A stretch of DNA of 64,000 bases from Phorcus lineatus (taxonomy: Eukaryota; Mollusca; Gastropoda; Trochida; Trochidae). The notes under the pieces are model-generated. The model did not search any database. It was given only the letters and a program-made list of their open reading frames with translations, and was not told the DNA's origin. The stretch spans positions 29,558,839 through 29,622,838 of the forward strand of contig OV121091.1 in assembly GCA_921293015.1 (NCBI GenBank), in the 5' to 3' direction. Below, piece by piece: positions 1 to 12,606 of the stretch; position 1 is the first letter of the stretch; every line of letters starts with the position of its first letter. Position numbers and translations under genes: made by a program.

Positions 1-463
1 AACATAAAAGATGAAGTTTATGTTTTCATTTATTAGAAAAAGGGTGTTTAAACAAATTTACGAACAATCCTTCATCAACAGGAGATTTTTAGCCACAAAG
101 AACATCATTCAGTTAATCTTCATGATCTTTCCTCGGAGCTGCACATGAAAAGTCACTAACGGAAGCAAAGCCACTCAAGTTCTCTATGAACACTCCTTAA
201 CCAACCTGCTCTTATCTCTGATAGAATCTAATCTCATTGTAAAAGCTTCAGACCACTAGCCTTTCTCCTACATCCATTAAATGCTTTCTCTTAACACCTG
301 CAATTAACACGAGCAGTATATCTGAGAAAGGTAAGAGGAAATGTGACTTTTATTTGAAATAATATACCTGAGAAAAAGGACAAAAGGTATTCATTGTTAA
401 GAGTGATTATGAAAGGTGAACTGAAATCAGATTAGGTAAAAGTTCAGGAGAAGCAATATCAAA

Positions 464-579
464 TGAGGTGAGGTGAATAATGGACAAGCTGAGGTGAGGT
501 GAGGTAAAGTAAAAAATGGGCATGGTTTGACGAGGTGAGGTGAGGTGAGGTGAGGTGAGGTGAGGTGAAGTGAGGTGAG
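464..579. repeat. AGGTG pentanucleotide microsatellite
   Basis: Runs of AGGTG, interrupted at about 475-533 and nearly pure from 533 to 579. The complement (CACCT)n is exactly the tail of the SINE at 47262-47577, so this is plausibly a microsatellite grown from a SINE 3' tail in minus orientation. The open frames through it (Thr-Ser-Pro-His-Leu repeats on the minus strand) are an artefact of the period and are not genes. Confidence 0.9.
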
Positions 580-3500
580 AAGAATTCTTTGATATTTGAG
601 AAAATTCAGTGGCACAGGACAAAATATGTCTGCATTTGAAGAAAAAGATAAATCCTTTGCATGAAAACTTAACAGTACCTATACCTTTGCTGAGGTCAGA
701 TATACACCTGTCTCGGCAAATCACATGTTAAATCTACAAGCTAGAAAATACCTGGAGAAGAGAAAGTGTCCTCTGTTTTTACAGCTGCTATATCCAAGAA
801 CTGTCCTGAGGAAGTGGGTTATCAGAAGACCTTTAAGACATGCAGCATGGCAGTACACCTGCTCTTTCCCAGCTGGAACCACAGTGAACAGTGAAGGTAT
901 AGTGTACCATGTACACGCAGATGCAATTCCATGATTGTTAGGCTCCGCTCACCTGGCCTTGTACCTGTCATCATGTGACCGAAACATTCTCAACTGGAGT
1001 GGCAATGATATCAAAATGTCACTCGAATGATAACTCAGCTATTTGTGATGTTCTGCTTGTTAATGGAACTGATGGTGTGCTAGGTTCACTATTTGGTACT
1101 TTATAATTCACTGACAATCTTTTCTTACCTAGTATCCTAGAATTAAAAAAAAGAAAAATGTTCCAATGATTGCAGTGATACATTACTTTTCTCATCACTG
1201 AGTATCACCAGAATATTGCCAGATAAGCATTTGAAGATTTGCCACATGTTTTTTGGTTTGTTTACCTATCAGCATGTAAAAGATACTTATAACTAAGATT
1301 ACAACAACTGGATGTGCAGAAAGTAAAGTTGATATGATGTAACCAGTGAACATACTCAACATGGTGGTGGTTGGGGGGAGAGACAACTATGAAGTGTTTG
1401 ACCTACTCCCTTTCATGAAGGTCACACACTTGGTTATTACCCCCAACAATGACATACATTGTATCTGCTACTTGATTCAAGTTTATGTATCCTTCATCTC
1501 TGCATGGCAATATTCCATCGGGATGTACAACTCATCATGCCCCTAGGTGCAAGTTCTTGTTATTTCATTGTCGATATTAGGTCATCTTCCCACACAGGGC
1601 CTATACTTATGCCAGCCCCAATGACTTGCTAAGATAGGCCTTGCTTCTTTGCCTAACACTTTTGTGCTTGTAGTCCAGGCTGCTGCAACGGATCTCGATA
1701 GTACAACGAGACATCATATTGCATTGCACTCAAAACTTAAATTTTGGCGGTTGGCAGCAAGGTTTACATTAGCCAGTGATAGAGAGTGGTGCAATTCTTA
1801 AACCATGCTGAGGAAGATTTTATTAGGGATAAGGTCATGATATTCCACAGACAATTTAGCTCATCATACCTACAAATTTAAAACCTAAGGTTCAACCCCT
1901 TGGCGAAATTTTGTTTAGCAGTGACTGTGCAATATTCAAGTCAGCTACGTCCTTGGTCACCCAGGGCTCAATGTTCTGATTCTCTTCCTTCTTACTGTTC
2001 CTCAGGAGTATTTGTACTCACATTACACGCCCTTCAATCTTGTAAGGAAACACAAACCCAATACCACAGCTTGATATGAGATGCAGAAATAAGTATGTTA
2101 ACGTTGAGTTTAAGACAGTCCCTTTCAGCGCTAGGATTTGCAAGTTGATAGTCAAACGAAGCATAATAAATGTCACTGTACTTACTGCAATAGAGAGCAT
2201 AGGGTCCATGTTGTCATGAGGTTTCATTCAGCAAATATAAAGATTCTGAACAACTTGTTTCGATAAAGAATATCTTCCCATTGATTTGAGAGATTTTTCT
2301 GTTCCCTGTAGCATATTGTACTCTATATCATCATTATTACACTGTATTCTGTACACCCTATTTCCCTCCCGGTGTGATTCATGCTGAAAAACAGACTGAA
2401 AATCTGTATTGAAAGATGCTTTGAGAATGAAGAAATTGTTCATAATAAAGATTAGGATAATAATAGACTTCTCATCAGTTATCAAATGAAGCTACTCTTT
2501 GGAAGGGAGACAAAATTGACAAATGAAATCACTGATTTTTCGAAGACAGTCGTCAACCCACACATGTCAAAATTAGTTTCTCAATTTAACTTTTCTTGTG
2601 CTCATACACGCATAAATGTTACACAAAACCCACCTGTTTATGTGTCAATTATTTACGACTCCCATTTCTCAAGGACAGGTCGAGTGGGAAGCTAAGATTA
2701 CGTTACTATGGTTTCAAATTATCCATTTAAACAATCCTTGTAGACTGTGGCTGTAACTTGTGACACAAATATGATCTTCACAATTCCATATATGGCAATG
2801 AGACTATCAAATAAAAGCGTGAAACTATTCCAATTGATCAACTAACATAAATAACAACTAGTTGAAAATTGGGATTTATCAAAAAATAACTACTCCATGA
2901 AGATGTGATCCAGAAATATTCCAAACTAGGGATAAAGGTTTAAAATAAAAATTTTGGTCTCAAAATTGCCCAATTGATTTTAGACAAATTAGGCATTTTA
3001 TCACTGTTGACAAATGATAAGTCTCTGAATATCAATCAAAACTTCCTTAATAATCAATTCATTGCTTAAGATCCTCTTTTCTCTTGTATACATTTCTTCA
3101 ATTAATTGGAAAAGGAAATGAGATTCTTAAATAAACTCATAAAAACACACTCAAAAGCTTTATCAGACACATGAGAGTTTTCTTGTCAACATCTTTACAA
3201 TGTTTCTGTTAGTTTCATCAAGAGAAAGCCATAAAAGGAAACCTTTGAAAAATGATATAACCAAATGATAAGTTTATTTTCTGATAAGGACAAAGGGTTC
3301 ATTTCCCAGGGAGGCTCCCACTTACCCAGCCCTTTTCTTTAAGGTAATTGAACCAGTCAAGCGGTATAAACCCTTAAAACAACAGGTGCTGGGTCATTTC
3401 CCAACTTAATCACTACACTACATCATCACTTTAATCAAGAAAAATAACAAAAGAATGCAGTTGAAGAAAATCCTTTATGTCTACATGTTCTTCATCAGAA

Positions 3501-4855
3501 AGTTCTCTTGAAGCAAATGAAGAGAATTCCAAGCTAACCAAGAGAATGACAAGTGTTCATTACCATTTGACATTTGTTTCCCTTAAGCACAGAACGGTGT
3601 TTTGATTTTTCCTTCAAGGAGAGGAAAGGCATGAAAACAAATTAAATTGATTTCCATACAAGCAAAGAAACGTTCAATTTTGTAAGCCTGGCAAACAAAA
3701 TAAAACCAAAACAAATCTTTAAATGACTTTCTATAGGACAGCTCGTCAATTCCTAATGCGTCGTCCTAAAATGATTACCTTCTTAATTGAGATTAGAAAA
3801 CCAAACTAGAAAACTATTCACTGATTTGCCACATCTGTTAGCTACTTTTTTCTAGTTAACCGATCACTTTAGATATTGAAAGAATAAATATATGAAAAAG
3901 AAAACAATAGTTTACAGTTTGAGATATAGGTTAATGCTAAATCTTTTTCTCACATTAACTGAATAAATTAGAAAGAAAAGAGTAGGATGGGGAGGTAACC
4001 AATGGACGACCACAACTTTGCTGGCTCTCAGGCTCCATCATCACAAAATACATAAATATTGCATAAAAGATGCAGAAATACTGTTGAGTATATACAATCA
4101 GTGAAAATATTCACAATGAATTAATAAAATTATGAACATAAATTTTGGTGTTGTGGGTTTATTGAAAGAGGTTTATGAGAGAGATTGCTGGCGGTATACA
4201 CGGTGGGAGTGACTCGTCAATGCTATTCCCATGAGGTTGATCAATCCAGGTAATTAGAAAGATGTCAGATACACAAAGTAAAAAAAGTCACCTTTGAAAT
4301 TGATTTCCAATTTCTGTTAACACTGTACTTATTTCCCTTGATGGTTGAGTTTGACTGGACGATGTCTTCAACACACAAACTCACAAGCTTATTGAAGACA
4401 GACTAAGAAACGCTACCTTTGACAATTTGTGCACGCTGTAAACATTTCCCTGGATGACTGAGTGAGATGGAATGATGTGATATGGTTATGGGTATGCCTT
4501 TATCTTGCTGACAAAACAACATCTTGACAGTTTCATTTGTTTCCCTCTATGTTAAATACCGTTGAAGTAAATCACACAATAGATCTATCTTATTTAATTA
4601 TTTCTTCTTTAAAAAATATCTTTTCTAATAGAAATTCTTTTTCTATTCTGTATTAACAAAGTGTGCCTTTGATCCTTTCTTTTAAAAAAATAGACACTTA
4701 GTTATTTGGAGGAAATTATAAGTGTTATACTTAAGAATTGCAAATTTTCTGAAAAACAAATTCTTCATTGTGAAAATAAACATACATTTATGGGTATATT
4801 TATATGTATAACTGACTGATGAAATGAATCTCCAATATCCACTTCATTGTGTCTA
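580..4855. other. Gene-poor AT-rich stretch, no nameable gene
   Basis: Mostly AT-rich sequence without long open frames. Weak minus-strand exon-like segments with splice-like borders occur near 950-1000 (acceptor CCACTCCAG, donor GTGAGC), at about 1270-1360 (a very hydrophobic frame ending at GTAAAC), at 2022-2130 (donor GTGAGT) and at 3326-3372 (listed separately). None matches a family I recognise. Confidence 0.4.
3326..3372 (-). other. Candidate internal exon, unidentified gene
   Basis: Read on the minus strand, a pyrimidine-containing acceptor ending in TTTTAAG is followed by 47 nt and a consensus GTAAGT donor. After 2 nt that finish a split codon, the frame reads FIPLDWFNYLKEKGW and ends in phase 0. 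The Trp/Tyr/Gly-rich composition is protein-like, but 15 codons can be open by chance. It may belong with the two candidate exons at 5375-5515 and 5870-5987. I do not recognise the family. Confidence 0.22.
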
Positions 4856-5243
4856 AAAATAACAACTTAATAGGGTTAAAATAACAACTTAATAGGGTTT
4901 ATAAAAGGAACATTCGGAAAAAGTATCAAAATTCCTACTAAATGGACCATCTTTAACGTGTATGTAAATGGATCATTCTGATGTGTATGTAAATGGAACA
5001 TTCTGATGTGTATCTAAATGGAACATTCTGATGTGTATGTAAATGGAACATTCTGATGTGTATGTAAATGGAACATCTTTATAATGTATGTAAATGGAAC
5101 ATCTTTATATTGAATGTAAACGGAACATTTTTATATTGAATGTAAATGGAACGTCTTTATAGTGTATAAATGGAACATCTTTATTGTGAATTTTAATGGA
5201 ACATCTTTATAGTGTATGTAAATGGAACATCTGAATTGTGTAC
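4856..5243 (+). repeat. Minisatellite of about 24-25 bp, with an adjacent 22-bp duplication
   Basis: From about 4937 to 5243 the unit AAATGGAACATTCTGATGTG, followed by TATGT, recurs about a dozen times. The first half of the array has the ATTCTGATGTG variant and the second half an ATCTTTATA variant, so two sequence types are arranged in blocks. Just upstream, 4856-4899 is a perfect 22-bp duplication with core ATAACAACTTAATAGGGTT. No coding potential is evident. Confidence 0.85.
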
Positions 5244-5374
5244 TCTGTTAATTTCATTCAAACAAAACTTTTACTGTACCAATAACTGGAATCCACTGTG
5301 TACAGGTCACTTAAAATCCATTCATAGTGATACTGAAACAAACAGAAATTTATACAATGAAAATGTTCACCTAC

Positions 5375-5515
5375 CAGTGTAATGGTGGATATTTCTAGCA
5401 GAACACGTGAAATTGTTACAGATAAGGAGACACATGCTTCCATGATAACCTCATTCTGATAACAAGATGTGTGGGTCTCACACTGGCTGTCAACAGTGCC
5501 TACCATGTAATCTAG
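5375..5515 (-). other. Candidate internal exon, unidentified gene
   Basis: Minus-strand segment bounded by an acceptor after TTTTCTGAGAG and a GTAGGT donor, 141 nt, phase 0 at both ends. The 47-codon frame contains the Cys-bearing stretch VDSQCETHTSCYQNE and then a hydrophobic Val/Leu/Ile-rich helix. The exon at 5870-5987 upstream on the same strand ends in phase 0, so the two are phase-compatible. A shorter acceptor (TGGTAG, giving 5375-5499) is possible. Family unknown. It could be chance. Confidence 0.25.
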
Positions 5516-5749
5516 CTCTCAGAAAATAATTTATATGTATCATGAAATCAATAAATGCTTGCCTATTGAAGATAATCTATGGAAAAAAAGGCACTCATTT
5601 AGTTAGCACTTTCAACATTTATAAATATCAAATGATAAGATGAGATAAAGCATGATTGATAATTGAGTAAGATTTTCAGATAGACAAACAGCAAACTGAT
5701 AAAGGGATTTCTCAAAACATCTAGTATGAAGGGTACATTTTTTCACACA

Positions 5750-5795
5750 TGAAGTGAGGTGTGGTGCTTTGGGGTTTAATAAGACATCTTCAGAT
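5750..5795 (-). repeat. SINE 3'-end fragment
   Basis: GAAGTGAGGTGTGGTGCTTTGGGGTTTAA matches the start of the minus-orientation SINE at 11162 (GTGAGGTGCAGTGATTTGGGGTTTAA). Only the 3' end of the element is recognisable here. Confidence 0.6.
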
Positions 5796-5869
5796 TTTGA
5801 GGCAGCAGAGCGATCATAATATGTCCACCAATGAATGCACAAAGACCTCTAGACCATTTTATTATTCAC

Positions 5870-5987
5870 CTGGAACCCGACCCTCAAGATTAAAAAGAAT
5901 GCCCTAAGTCCATTTGCCATGATCCTATTGTCTTGTGCTGTGTTCCAGCATTGATTTACCCTATTGTTTCTCGGACTGTAGTTGTTG
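5870..5987 (-). other. Candidate internal exon, unidentified gene
   Basis: Minus strand: a strong acceptor (CTCTTCCTGCAG) and a GTGAAT donor bound 118 nt. One nucleotide completes a split codon, then 39 open codons follow, ending GLRAFFLILRVGFQ in phase 0. The composition (Asn/Arg-rich, then a hydrophobic helix) looks coding and it splices in phase to 5375-5515. I cannot name the family, and no flanking exon is certain. Confidence 0.27.
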
Positions 5988-6049
5988 CTGCAGGAAGAGT
6001 CTTTACTTATAAGCTGTTCAAGGAATTCAGTGACACCATGCAGTAACAC

Positions 6050-8790
6050 AAATCTTCAGGCTTCTGTGGATAACTTAGAATAAGGTACCCTATAAATAGT
6101 TGTCAAATTGATTAGTCTTAAACTACGTCAGTAGCCAATTTCTACGACCAACATCAGAAGTAATATTCAAGCATTGGCCCGATTTAGATCAGCTATCCAT
6201 AATGAAATTTTGGACAATTCCAGTAAAAGTTTTTACACAATTTCCAAATTCAAATGCACACATGCAAATTCATGTGAACAAAAACTTTTATTCTTGATAA
6301 CCATGTTTTATCCTACACAGAACAAAAGAAAATAACATAACCTTTCTTCATACTGAACGAACTAGAATCATGAGTAGTTTTATTGATGTGAAATATCCAT
6401 GAGTAATGTCCATTTAATTACAGAGGAGTCTAGACACTGGTTAGTGGAAATAAGAAGTTCTTGCTTTTGGCATAGCAACTTACTGCAGAAAACCAGTGAA
6501 GCTAAAATATTGATAAACTTGGATTCATAAATTGGGCTTAGAGACATTATATAAGGGTAAGTTAGTTATGTAACAAGCAAACGCTTATTATGTACATAAA
6601 TTTTTTTTACAAAAGCTTGAAATAGAATTTCTACTCGTAAGATTTGGATTCAATATCAAGATAAGTAAAAGGATGGAAAAAAGTGTGTCAAAATAGAGAG
6701 TTACCCTTAAACCGCTCACAAAATATGTATTGATTTTAGGATGATGACAGGCTCAAAAGTTGAAATTATTTCAAACATTAATGAGGACATTGATATAATG
6801 TAATATAGACCCATGAATCGCAACCTAAGCACCGAGACTATTTATCTTGATTCCAGTTTTATTTAATGAGACGACATCATGAATGTATTGCCAAGGAGGA
6901 TTATAATCATGATACCATGGTTGCCATACAATACGCACTCTGATTGTTTACATTTAAATGATAAAAGAATAGATAGGACATAAAAAAACAATGCTTTTCT
7001 TAGCTTCTTTCCTGTCATAATAATTACATGAATGGAAATCACGAAATCAGAGAGACTGTGAAATTTCACTCATTGTTAGATTGATTTGGTGAAAATATTT
7101 AATAATATAATATATCACAATATTTAAATAACACATAAACTAGCTGTAATATAATACTTCCCAAAGCACATTATTACATCTAGAGATTTCTACACGTATC
7201 ATGTGTCGCGCAAGCGCAAACATGAGCCAATCAAAAGATCTGGAGCACCTCGATTACAAATTACGAATGTCATCAAGGTTTTGCAGTTGAAAAATATGAT
7301 GACAGTATCAATTCTGTGCAGATACTGTCAACGAAATATTTGTAATCCTCTAGATGTATTGACGGAACATTATATCTAGTTTTCACTAGATTGCATTGCA
7401 CCCAAACCTTAATGCGTGCAGAAGAGTTCTCACCTGCATCAAATACTCATAAACTTGGGAAAGGACTTTGTTCATGGCACTGTTTGCTTACTTATTGAGG
7501 GAGTCACTCACAGGTCTCTTAACTCAACACTTCATATTTGTTGATTTATTACTGAGTTTACATCATCAAAATAAATGTCACGGTTACTAAAAATGGGGAT
7601 GTCAACTTACATATTATCCATTTAAATTTTCTTTATAAGTTTCAGTGTGGTTGTTATTTTCAAACTCTGTGTAAATATGATAATAATACCCAGATAGCAT
7701 TGGCATATACATTTCTAATGTCATGTCAATAAAAAAAAAAATCAGCATATTTCTCATGTACAAAAACTTAATGAAAATCATAAAGAAAATCAAGGGAAAG
7801 ACTCTTTAGAAGGTCAACTGAAAAGCTGAGTAGGACAAATCTTAAGCTTCTCTTTGATCTAGAGAATAAGTGGAAGGTGGTAATACTTCCACATCAAACC
7901 TGGATGTCTTACTTCAGGTATCAATTAATTCAGTAGATCAAAGGAGAAAATTAGGTACATTTTCACCAGACTCGTCTATTACAAACGGAGGACCTATACA
8001 ACTGACTAAATGTCTCCATTACAAAAGCGGCATGTACATAGTCAATAACCTGTGACAAGAAACTGATGAAAGCAGCCATCAAGGGTTCTCCAGAAACAAT
8101 CTGTGTACTAACAAACATATACTCTACATGCGTAGGGGGCAGTCATCAAGAATGACACCTGATATTTAAGAGGCCCTCTCCTACAGGCATGTGTATAAAA
8201 GGCCCTCACCTACAGACTGTCAACATGTCTTTCACTACCAATCTCTAACTAACAACTGTATGAATATAGAGGCACTCTGCAGGGTAAGATAGGTAATATT
8301 ACGGCCCTCTTCTAATTGCAACACAAATTTGAATATCTGAATTCTGCTAAAATCTTATACACTAGAATCCCATGAATCAAAATGCAGAATCCAATCTGCA
8401 ATTGTATTTGAGTAAATGTGTCCCCAAAGGAAGATATGCCAAAAGAAATGGCTTAACTCCAACTCATATCCTGTTCAATTAATATTCCGATCAATTCTCT
8501 ACAAACCCATCACAATACCTTATAGCCAAGTAAGAGAATTCAATCTCCCTAGAAAATGTGAAATTTTTTATCAATGGCCTCACAAAGAAAGTACATCAGT
8601 GCTGCAGTTGCTGGTGTTTTGAAAAGGACATTGCTAGCAACACTATCACAGATATATACTGCAGTAAAACATGCAAGCATCAACTAAAACAAGTGGTAGT
8701 ACAAACAATTTCTTTGATTTACAAAGGATATAACATACAGCCCGCTAACAGCACCCAAATCTATCCAAATATTATCAGAACACTGGAAGT
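6050..8790. other. Gene-poor stretch
   Basis: AT-rich sequence with only short open frames of unbiased composition. A poly-A tract lies near 7730. I see no gene, RNA gene or clear repeat family here. Confidence 0.5.
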
Positions 8791-8797
8791 TTTGCAA

Positions 8798-8880
8798 ACA
8801 ATGACAGGATCCGAACATGTGGCCTCTTGATCAAAACGCAAACACCCTACCCACTGCACCATCCCATTTCCTGTATGACA
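8798..8880 (-). repeat. tRNA-derived SINE head (minus)
   Basis: On the minus strand GTGCAGTGGGTAGGGTGTTTG resembles a tRNA A box region, and ATGTTCGGATCCTG about 40 nt later resembles a B box. Only the tRNA-like head is clear. The body does not match the SINE family at 11.2, 35.6 and 47.3 kb closely. Confidence 0.55.
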
Positions 8881-8989
8881 GTCAGGAAGGAGGAGACCAT
8901 GGCTCATGTGTTTCTGACAGGGTCCACAGCATCTTGAACTTCACAGAATGGTCATCTTGGGAGAGCCACTGATACTAAATATGAGTCAC

Positions 8990-9320
8990 TCCATTGGCTG
9001 GTTATACACAAAAATATACCAGGCATTTGGCTGAAAGATATCAGGGAATTGAAGAGTTCCGTCGAATCAAATACGCTGATAAAGCAGGATTGCATATTCA
9101 CCCAGTGATATTTAACAGGATTCAAACCTTGGATCTCCTGTCAAAGAAGCAAACCACTGCACTAACCCTTTACTACTTGTAGAATAGCAAAAAGACTGGA
9201 GCCTACAGGACAGCCTACAATGCTTTAAGATTCTAGGGATATTTCACAGAATTCAAACCTTGGAGTTCCTGATCAGTCAATCAAGCAAACCACTGCAGTA
9301 TCCAATCCTTCACACAGGAC
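8990..9320 (-). repeat. Cluster of degenerate interspersed repeats
   Basis: Contains GGCATTTGGCTGAAAGATAT followed by a diverged match to 57186-57275 (shared CAGGGA, GATTCAAATATGCTGAT-like core, and AGCAG). It also holds two copies of a tRNA-like minus-strand block (GATTCAAACCTTGGA, then CAAACCACTGCA) at about 9119-9170 and 9250-9300. The open frame across it is incidental. Confidence 0.5.
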
Positions 9321-11161
9321 AATGACAGGAGACTATGAGAAGTGCACCAGGTAAAGTATCCACAGACTGATGATGAACAGTGGGTAAGAGACAGCGCAGG
9401 GAATGTGCGGTAGAGACCAACTGCATTCCCACATGCACTGCATGCCTCGTGGACAGTTGTATACACAAAGTAAATACACCTTTGATTGAGCACATGACAG
9501 TCATCTGTCAAACACAGCCATACACTGTTTGTCTATTGGATTTATTATTTGTAAACAAAATTTCGAATTCATTAGCTTGCAAAATGAATAATTTTCATTA
9601 ATGGGTCGATCTACTTTTTCTAAGGAAAATTATGTTGCTATAAAAATTATATGTTTTGGAATGTAATCATTTTTCTACAAATAGGTTATCAAAGATTTGT
9701 TATTTGTGTTATGACACCTGGTTAATGGCTGGCAAAAAACCTATTATTGTGTGTATGAGTGTAAGGAGCAGGTGGTTGGAGGTCGGCGGTTAGATAGAAA
9801 CTCTACCAGCACAAATTTCTCATTGGGGAGGTGGCATTAATCCAGTTCATTACAATAAAAAGCGATGTCAAAAAAGGTCCTCGGTAAACAGCTGCATTGA
9901 ATCTGATGAAAAAATCTATTGAGGCCGAACCTAAAATCAGGTTAAAGTTGGTAGCCCTACATAAACAAACGCTATAGATTAAGCTTTGAGTTAGAGTTTT
10001 CATGTAATCCACTAGGAGTGACAGGCATAATCCGGTAGAACATTCAATAAGTAATCCTGCAGTGGACGTAATCTGTTATGCCAAGCCTAGCCTGTGTCCC
10101 AGGAGCACAACAAATACTGTGACGTGTCAATCCTAGAGACACAGCTAAGGGGAAAAAAAGGTTCACATCAAACTGTTATATGGACTCAAACTGCAGAAAG
10201 TTTCATTTTTCTTGACCGACTTCTTCTGAACTTTTTAACTCTTTGTGCAGGAATGTTCCAGTATTTCCTAAGTTAATCATGTGATTAATTCCAAATCATT
10301 CTTTTGTATAAGATTCATAATTCTCTTTGTAAAAGGATCATAGCCGCCAAGACTGGTTTTGAAGCTTATCAAACTGGCAGCTAAAGTACTAATGTCCGAG
10401 ATCAAAACCTGTAATAGAACATGTGAAAGAGATGGCACAAGAACACTGTCAATGGAAGCTGCAAATCTGTGTTTTTTAAGTATTGCTACGGAACATGACA
10501 ACAATAAATGTTTTAATATCCCAGATAGATTTAAAACATTCTAAAAGGTTGGAATTGGGTTGCTCTTATATAATACTTTCTATTTGTATCAGAGTTTCAA
10601 GAATGATATTGTATATCAAATAGGTTCAAAGACCAATCTCCCTGACAAACCTGTAGTTTTAGTTTTTTTATTCAATTATCAAATTATATATAATATTTAA
10701 TATATTTATCTATAATTTTTCTAAGGGTGAGACATCGCTTAGATTGATATTTGACAATCTGTATTTTCTTTCAAAACATAGTATTGGATATCTAACTGAC
10801 ACTCTTCACACAATTTGAACCTGATTAACGGGCTTAGTTTAATTTTTAATGACACAAATCAATGTCTTAAAATATCATTATCATACTGAATAAATAGTGA
10901 TTTAACTATCTGAGTTTACCAAAGTGAGGGTAAAATAAAAATTTTGTAAAACATTTATAATCCCTTTATTACCCATCTTATTCCCTTTGTATCTCATATA
11001 AATGGCCGGAAATAGCCTGCTCCTCTTCACTGATGTCACAGACAGTTGTTGTATTACGTAAAATACAAAAGAGAGTAACTAACCCTTAATCGGCGCAAAG
11101 CAATAATGATACTTGTATGTGTGTTTCCCTAAATTGGTAATAACAATGAATACCCCACACT

Positions 11162-11465
11162 GTGAGGTGCAGTGATTTGGGGTTTAAAGCTGCTTTCAAG
11201 ATTATTTCACTTATAGTTATATTACGGCTGCTAGTATTATTGCAAGAAAGCCCGCAACACTATATTGTCTATACACTGTGCTGGAAGTAGCAAACCATTG
11301 GTGGTACTATGCTGAAATTCAGTGTAGCATTGTACCCCTATCCTACTGTATGCAGAACAGTTTTCTACTGCAGACAAAGTTGCAAAGCCCCTGGTGGGAT
11401 TCGAACCCCCAAAATTTTTAGGACAACCTACTAAATAGGTAGAGTGAATGTGCTTGTACTTGCTA
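11162..11465 (-). mobile_element. tRNA-derived SINE, near full length, minus orientation
   Basis: Read on the minus strand it has a B-box-like GGTTCGAATCCC (plus coordinates 11397-11408), then TTGTCTGCAGTAGAAAACTG, a central CAATGGTTTGCTACTTCCA block, and a 3' end AGCAGCTTTAAACCCCAAATC with an ACCTC tail. The order and spacing match the copies at 35625-35933 and 47262-47577. The A box is degraded. I could not fix a target-site duplication. Confidence 0.85.
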
Positions 11466-11835
11466 CTTGAGCCACTTAACAGAGTTGACAGGTTTCATGT
11501 AGATAATCCTATAGGTATATATACACTACTTGCCAGGTATCAGATATACTCTATGTTAGTAGGGGGTCACAGTGAAAGATGGATTTATATCTACATTTTG
11601 TACCCTCAATTACTCTTATACCTACATAGGTCAAGTACAAGCTGTGATAACCTTTTCTACAAAGGTATCAGATCTCTTTACCTGTTTTATATCTTTCAGC
11701 GAAAGATTGACATATCACCATTTGACATAATCTTGTATGACCAAGATTGCTGATGTTAAGTTTGGTGAATTGTTACACCTACTCACAAGGTACTTTTATC
11801 TCTTTGGACATGTTAATTTGTAACAGTCATATTTG

Positions 11836-11838
<3 letters not shown>

Positions 11839-11900
<62 letters not shown>
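11839..11900. repeat. TA dinucleotide microsatellite
   Basis: An uninterrupted TA run of about 60 bp, flanked by ordinary AT-rich sequence. Confidence 0.97.
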
Positions 11901-11904
<4 letters not shown>

Positions 11905-12520
11905 TGATTTTTTGGTTCTTAGACAAAAGTATGACTTTATACCAAGATTTGAAAATCTCTTTTATCAAAGCAAGAAGAGTGCATTAGGATTCTTGCACAA
12001 TAAACCAAGGTACAAGTTTGATTGGCCCCAAGGTTAATTTTCTTTCTTGATGAAAAGTCCCTCGGGTCCTGTTTGACCTTGGATGCTTAAAGAGCGACCT
12101 GGAAATAACAGGGTAGAAATCCCTTCAATCTTTAACAACTTACCATAGGATCGTTTAAGTGTTTAGATAAGTTACTGCCTAAATGAGAGTTCAATTGAAC
12201 CAAAATATCATTAAAGTGATTAATATTGACGGGAGGGGCAGGGAACTCTTTTCACCTTTACCAAAGCATCTGCGGCATGGATATTCAAATGATATAAATT
12301 GATTCGTAAATCAGATTAATTTTGCAATACAGATCAATATTTGTTGAAAAGTTGCTGCAAGTAACATAAAACACCGTTAACACATCCCGATAAAACATTT
12401 CATGTTTATGAATACCCTGTTTTGATTATGATTTTCATTCTAGATGCATAAGAAGAGTAACATATTGAATAAATGAAAGGGGAGTTTGTGAAAATGTCAA
12501 GACGAATTTAAGCCATCAAA

Positions 12521-12606
12521 TCATTGCTTCATCGACTTTAGTTTCTTGGCACCGAGCCCAGCGAAAAACTTCACATAGGAATCGATTCCAGTAGCCAGCC
12601 TGGAAC
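12521..12606 (-). other. Candidate 3'-terminal coding exon, unidentified gene
   Basis: Minus strand: a very good acceptor (CACCTTCTCTAATACAG) precedes 86 nt. After GT, which completes a split codon, the frame reads SRLATGIDSYVKFFAGLGAK, then KLKSMKQ and TGA. Codon and amino-acid use (Gly/Ala/Lys, GC at third positions) contrast with the AT-rich surroundings. If real it is the last coding exon of a minus-strand gene whose other exons lie at higher coordinates. I do not recognise the C-terminus. A second frame is also open for 28 codons, which lowers confidence. Confidence 0.4.

Noticed and set aside
407..724. 105-codon minus-strand open frame rich in Thr-Ser-Pro-His-Leu
   Set aside because: It is produced by the AGGTG microsatellite; the repeated residues follow the pentamer and there is no gene structure.
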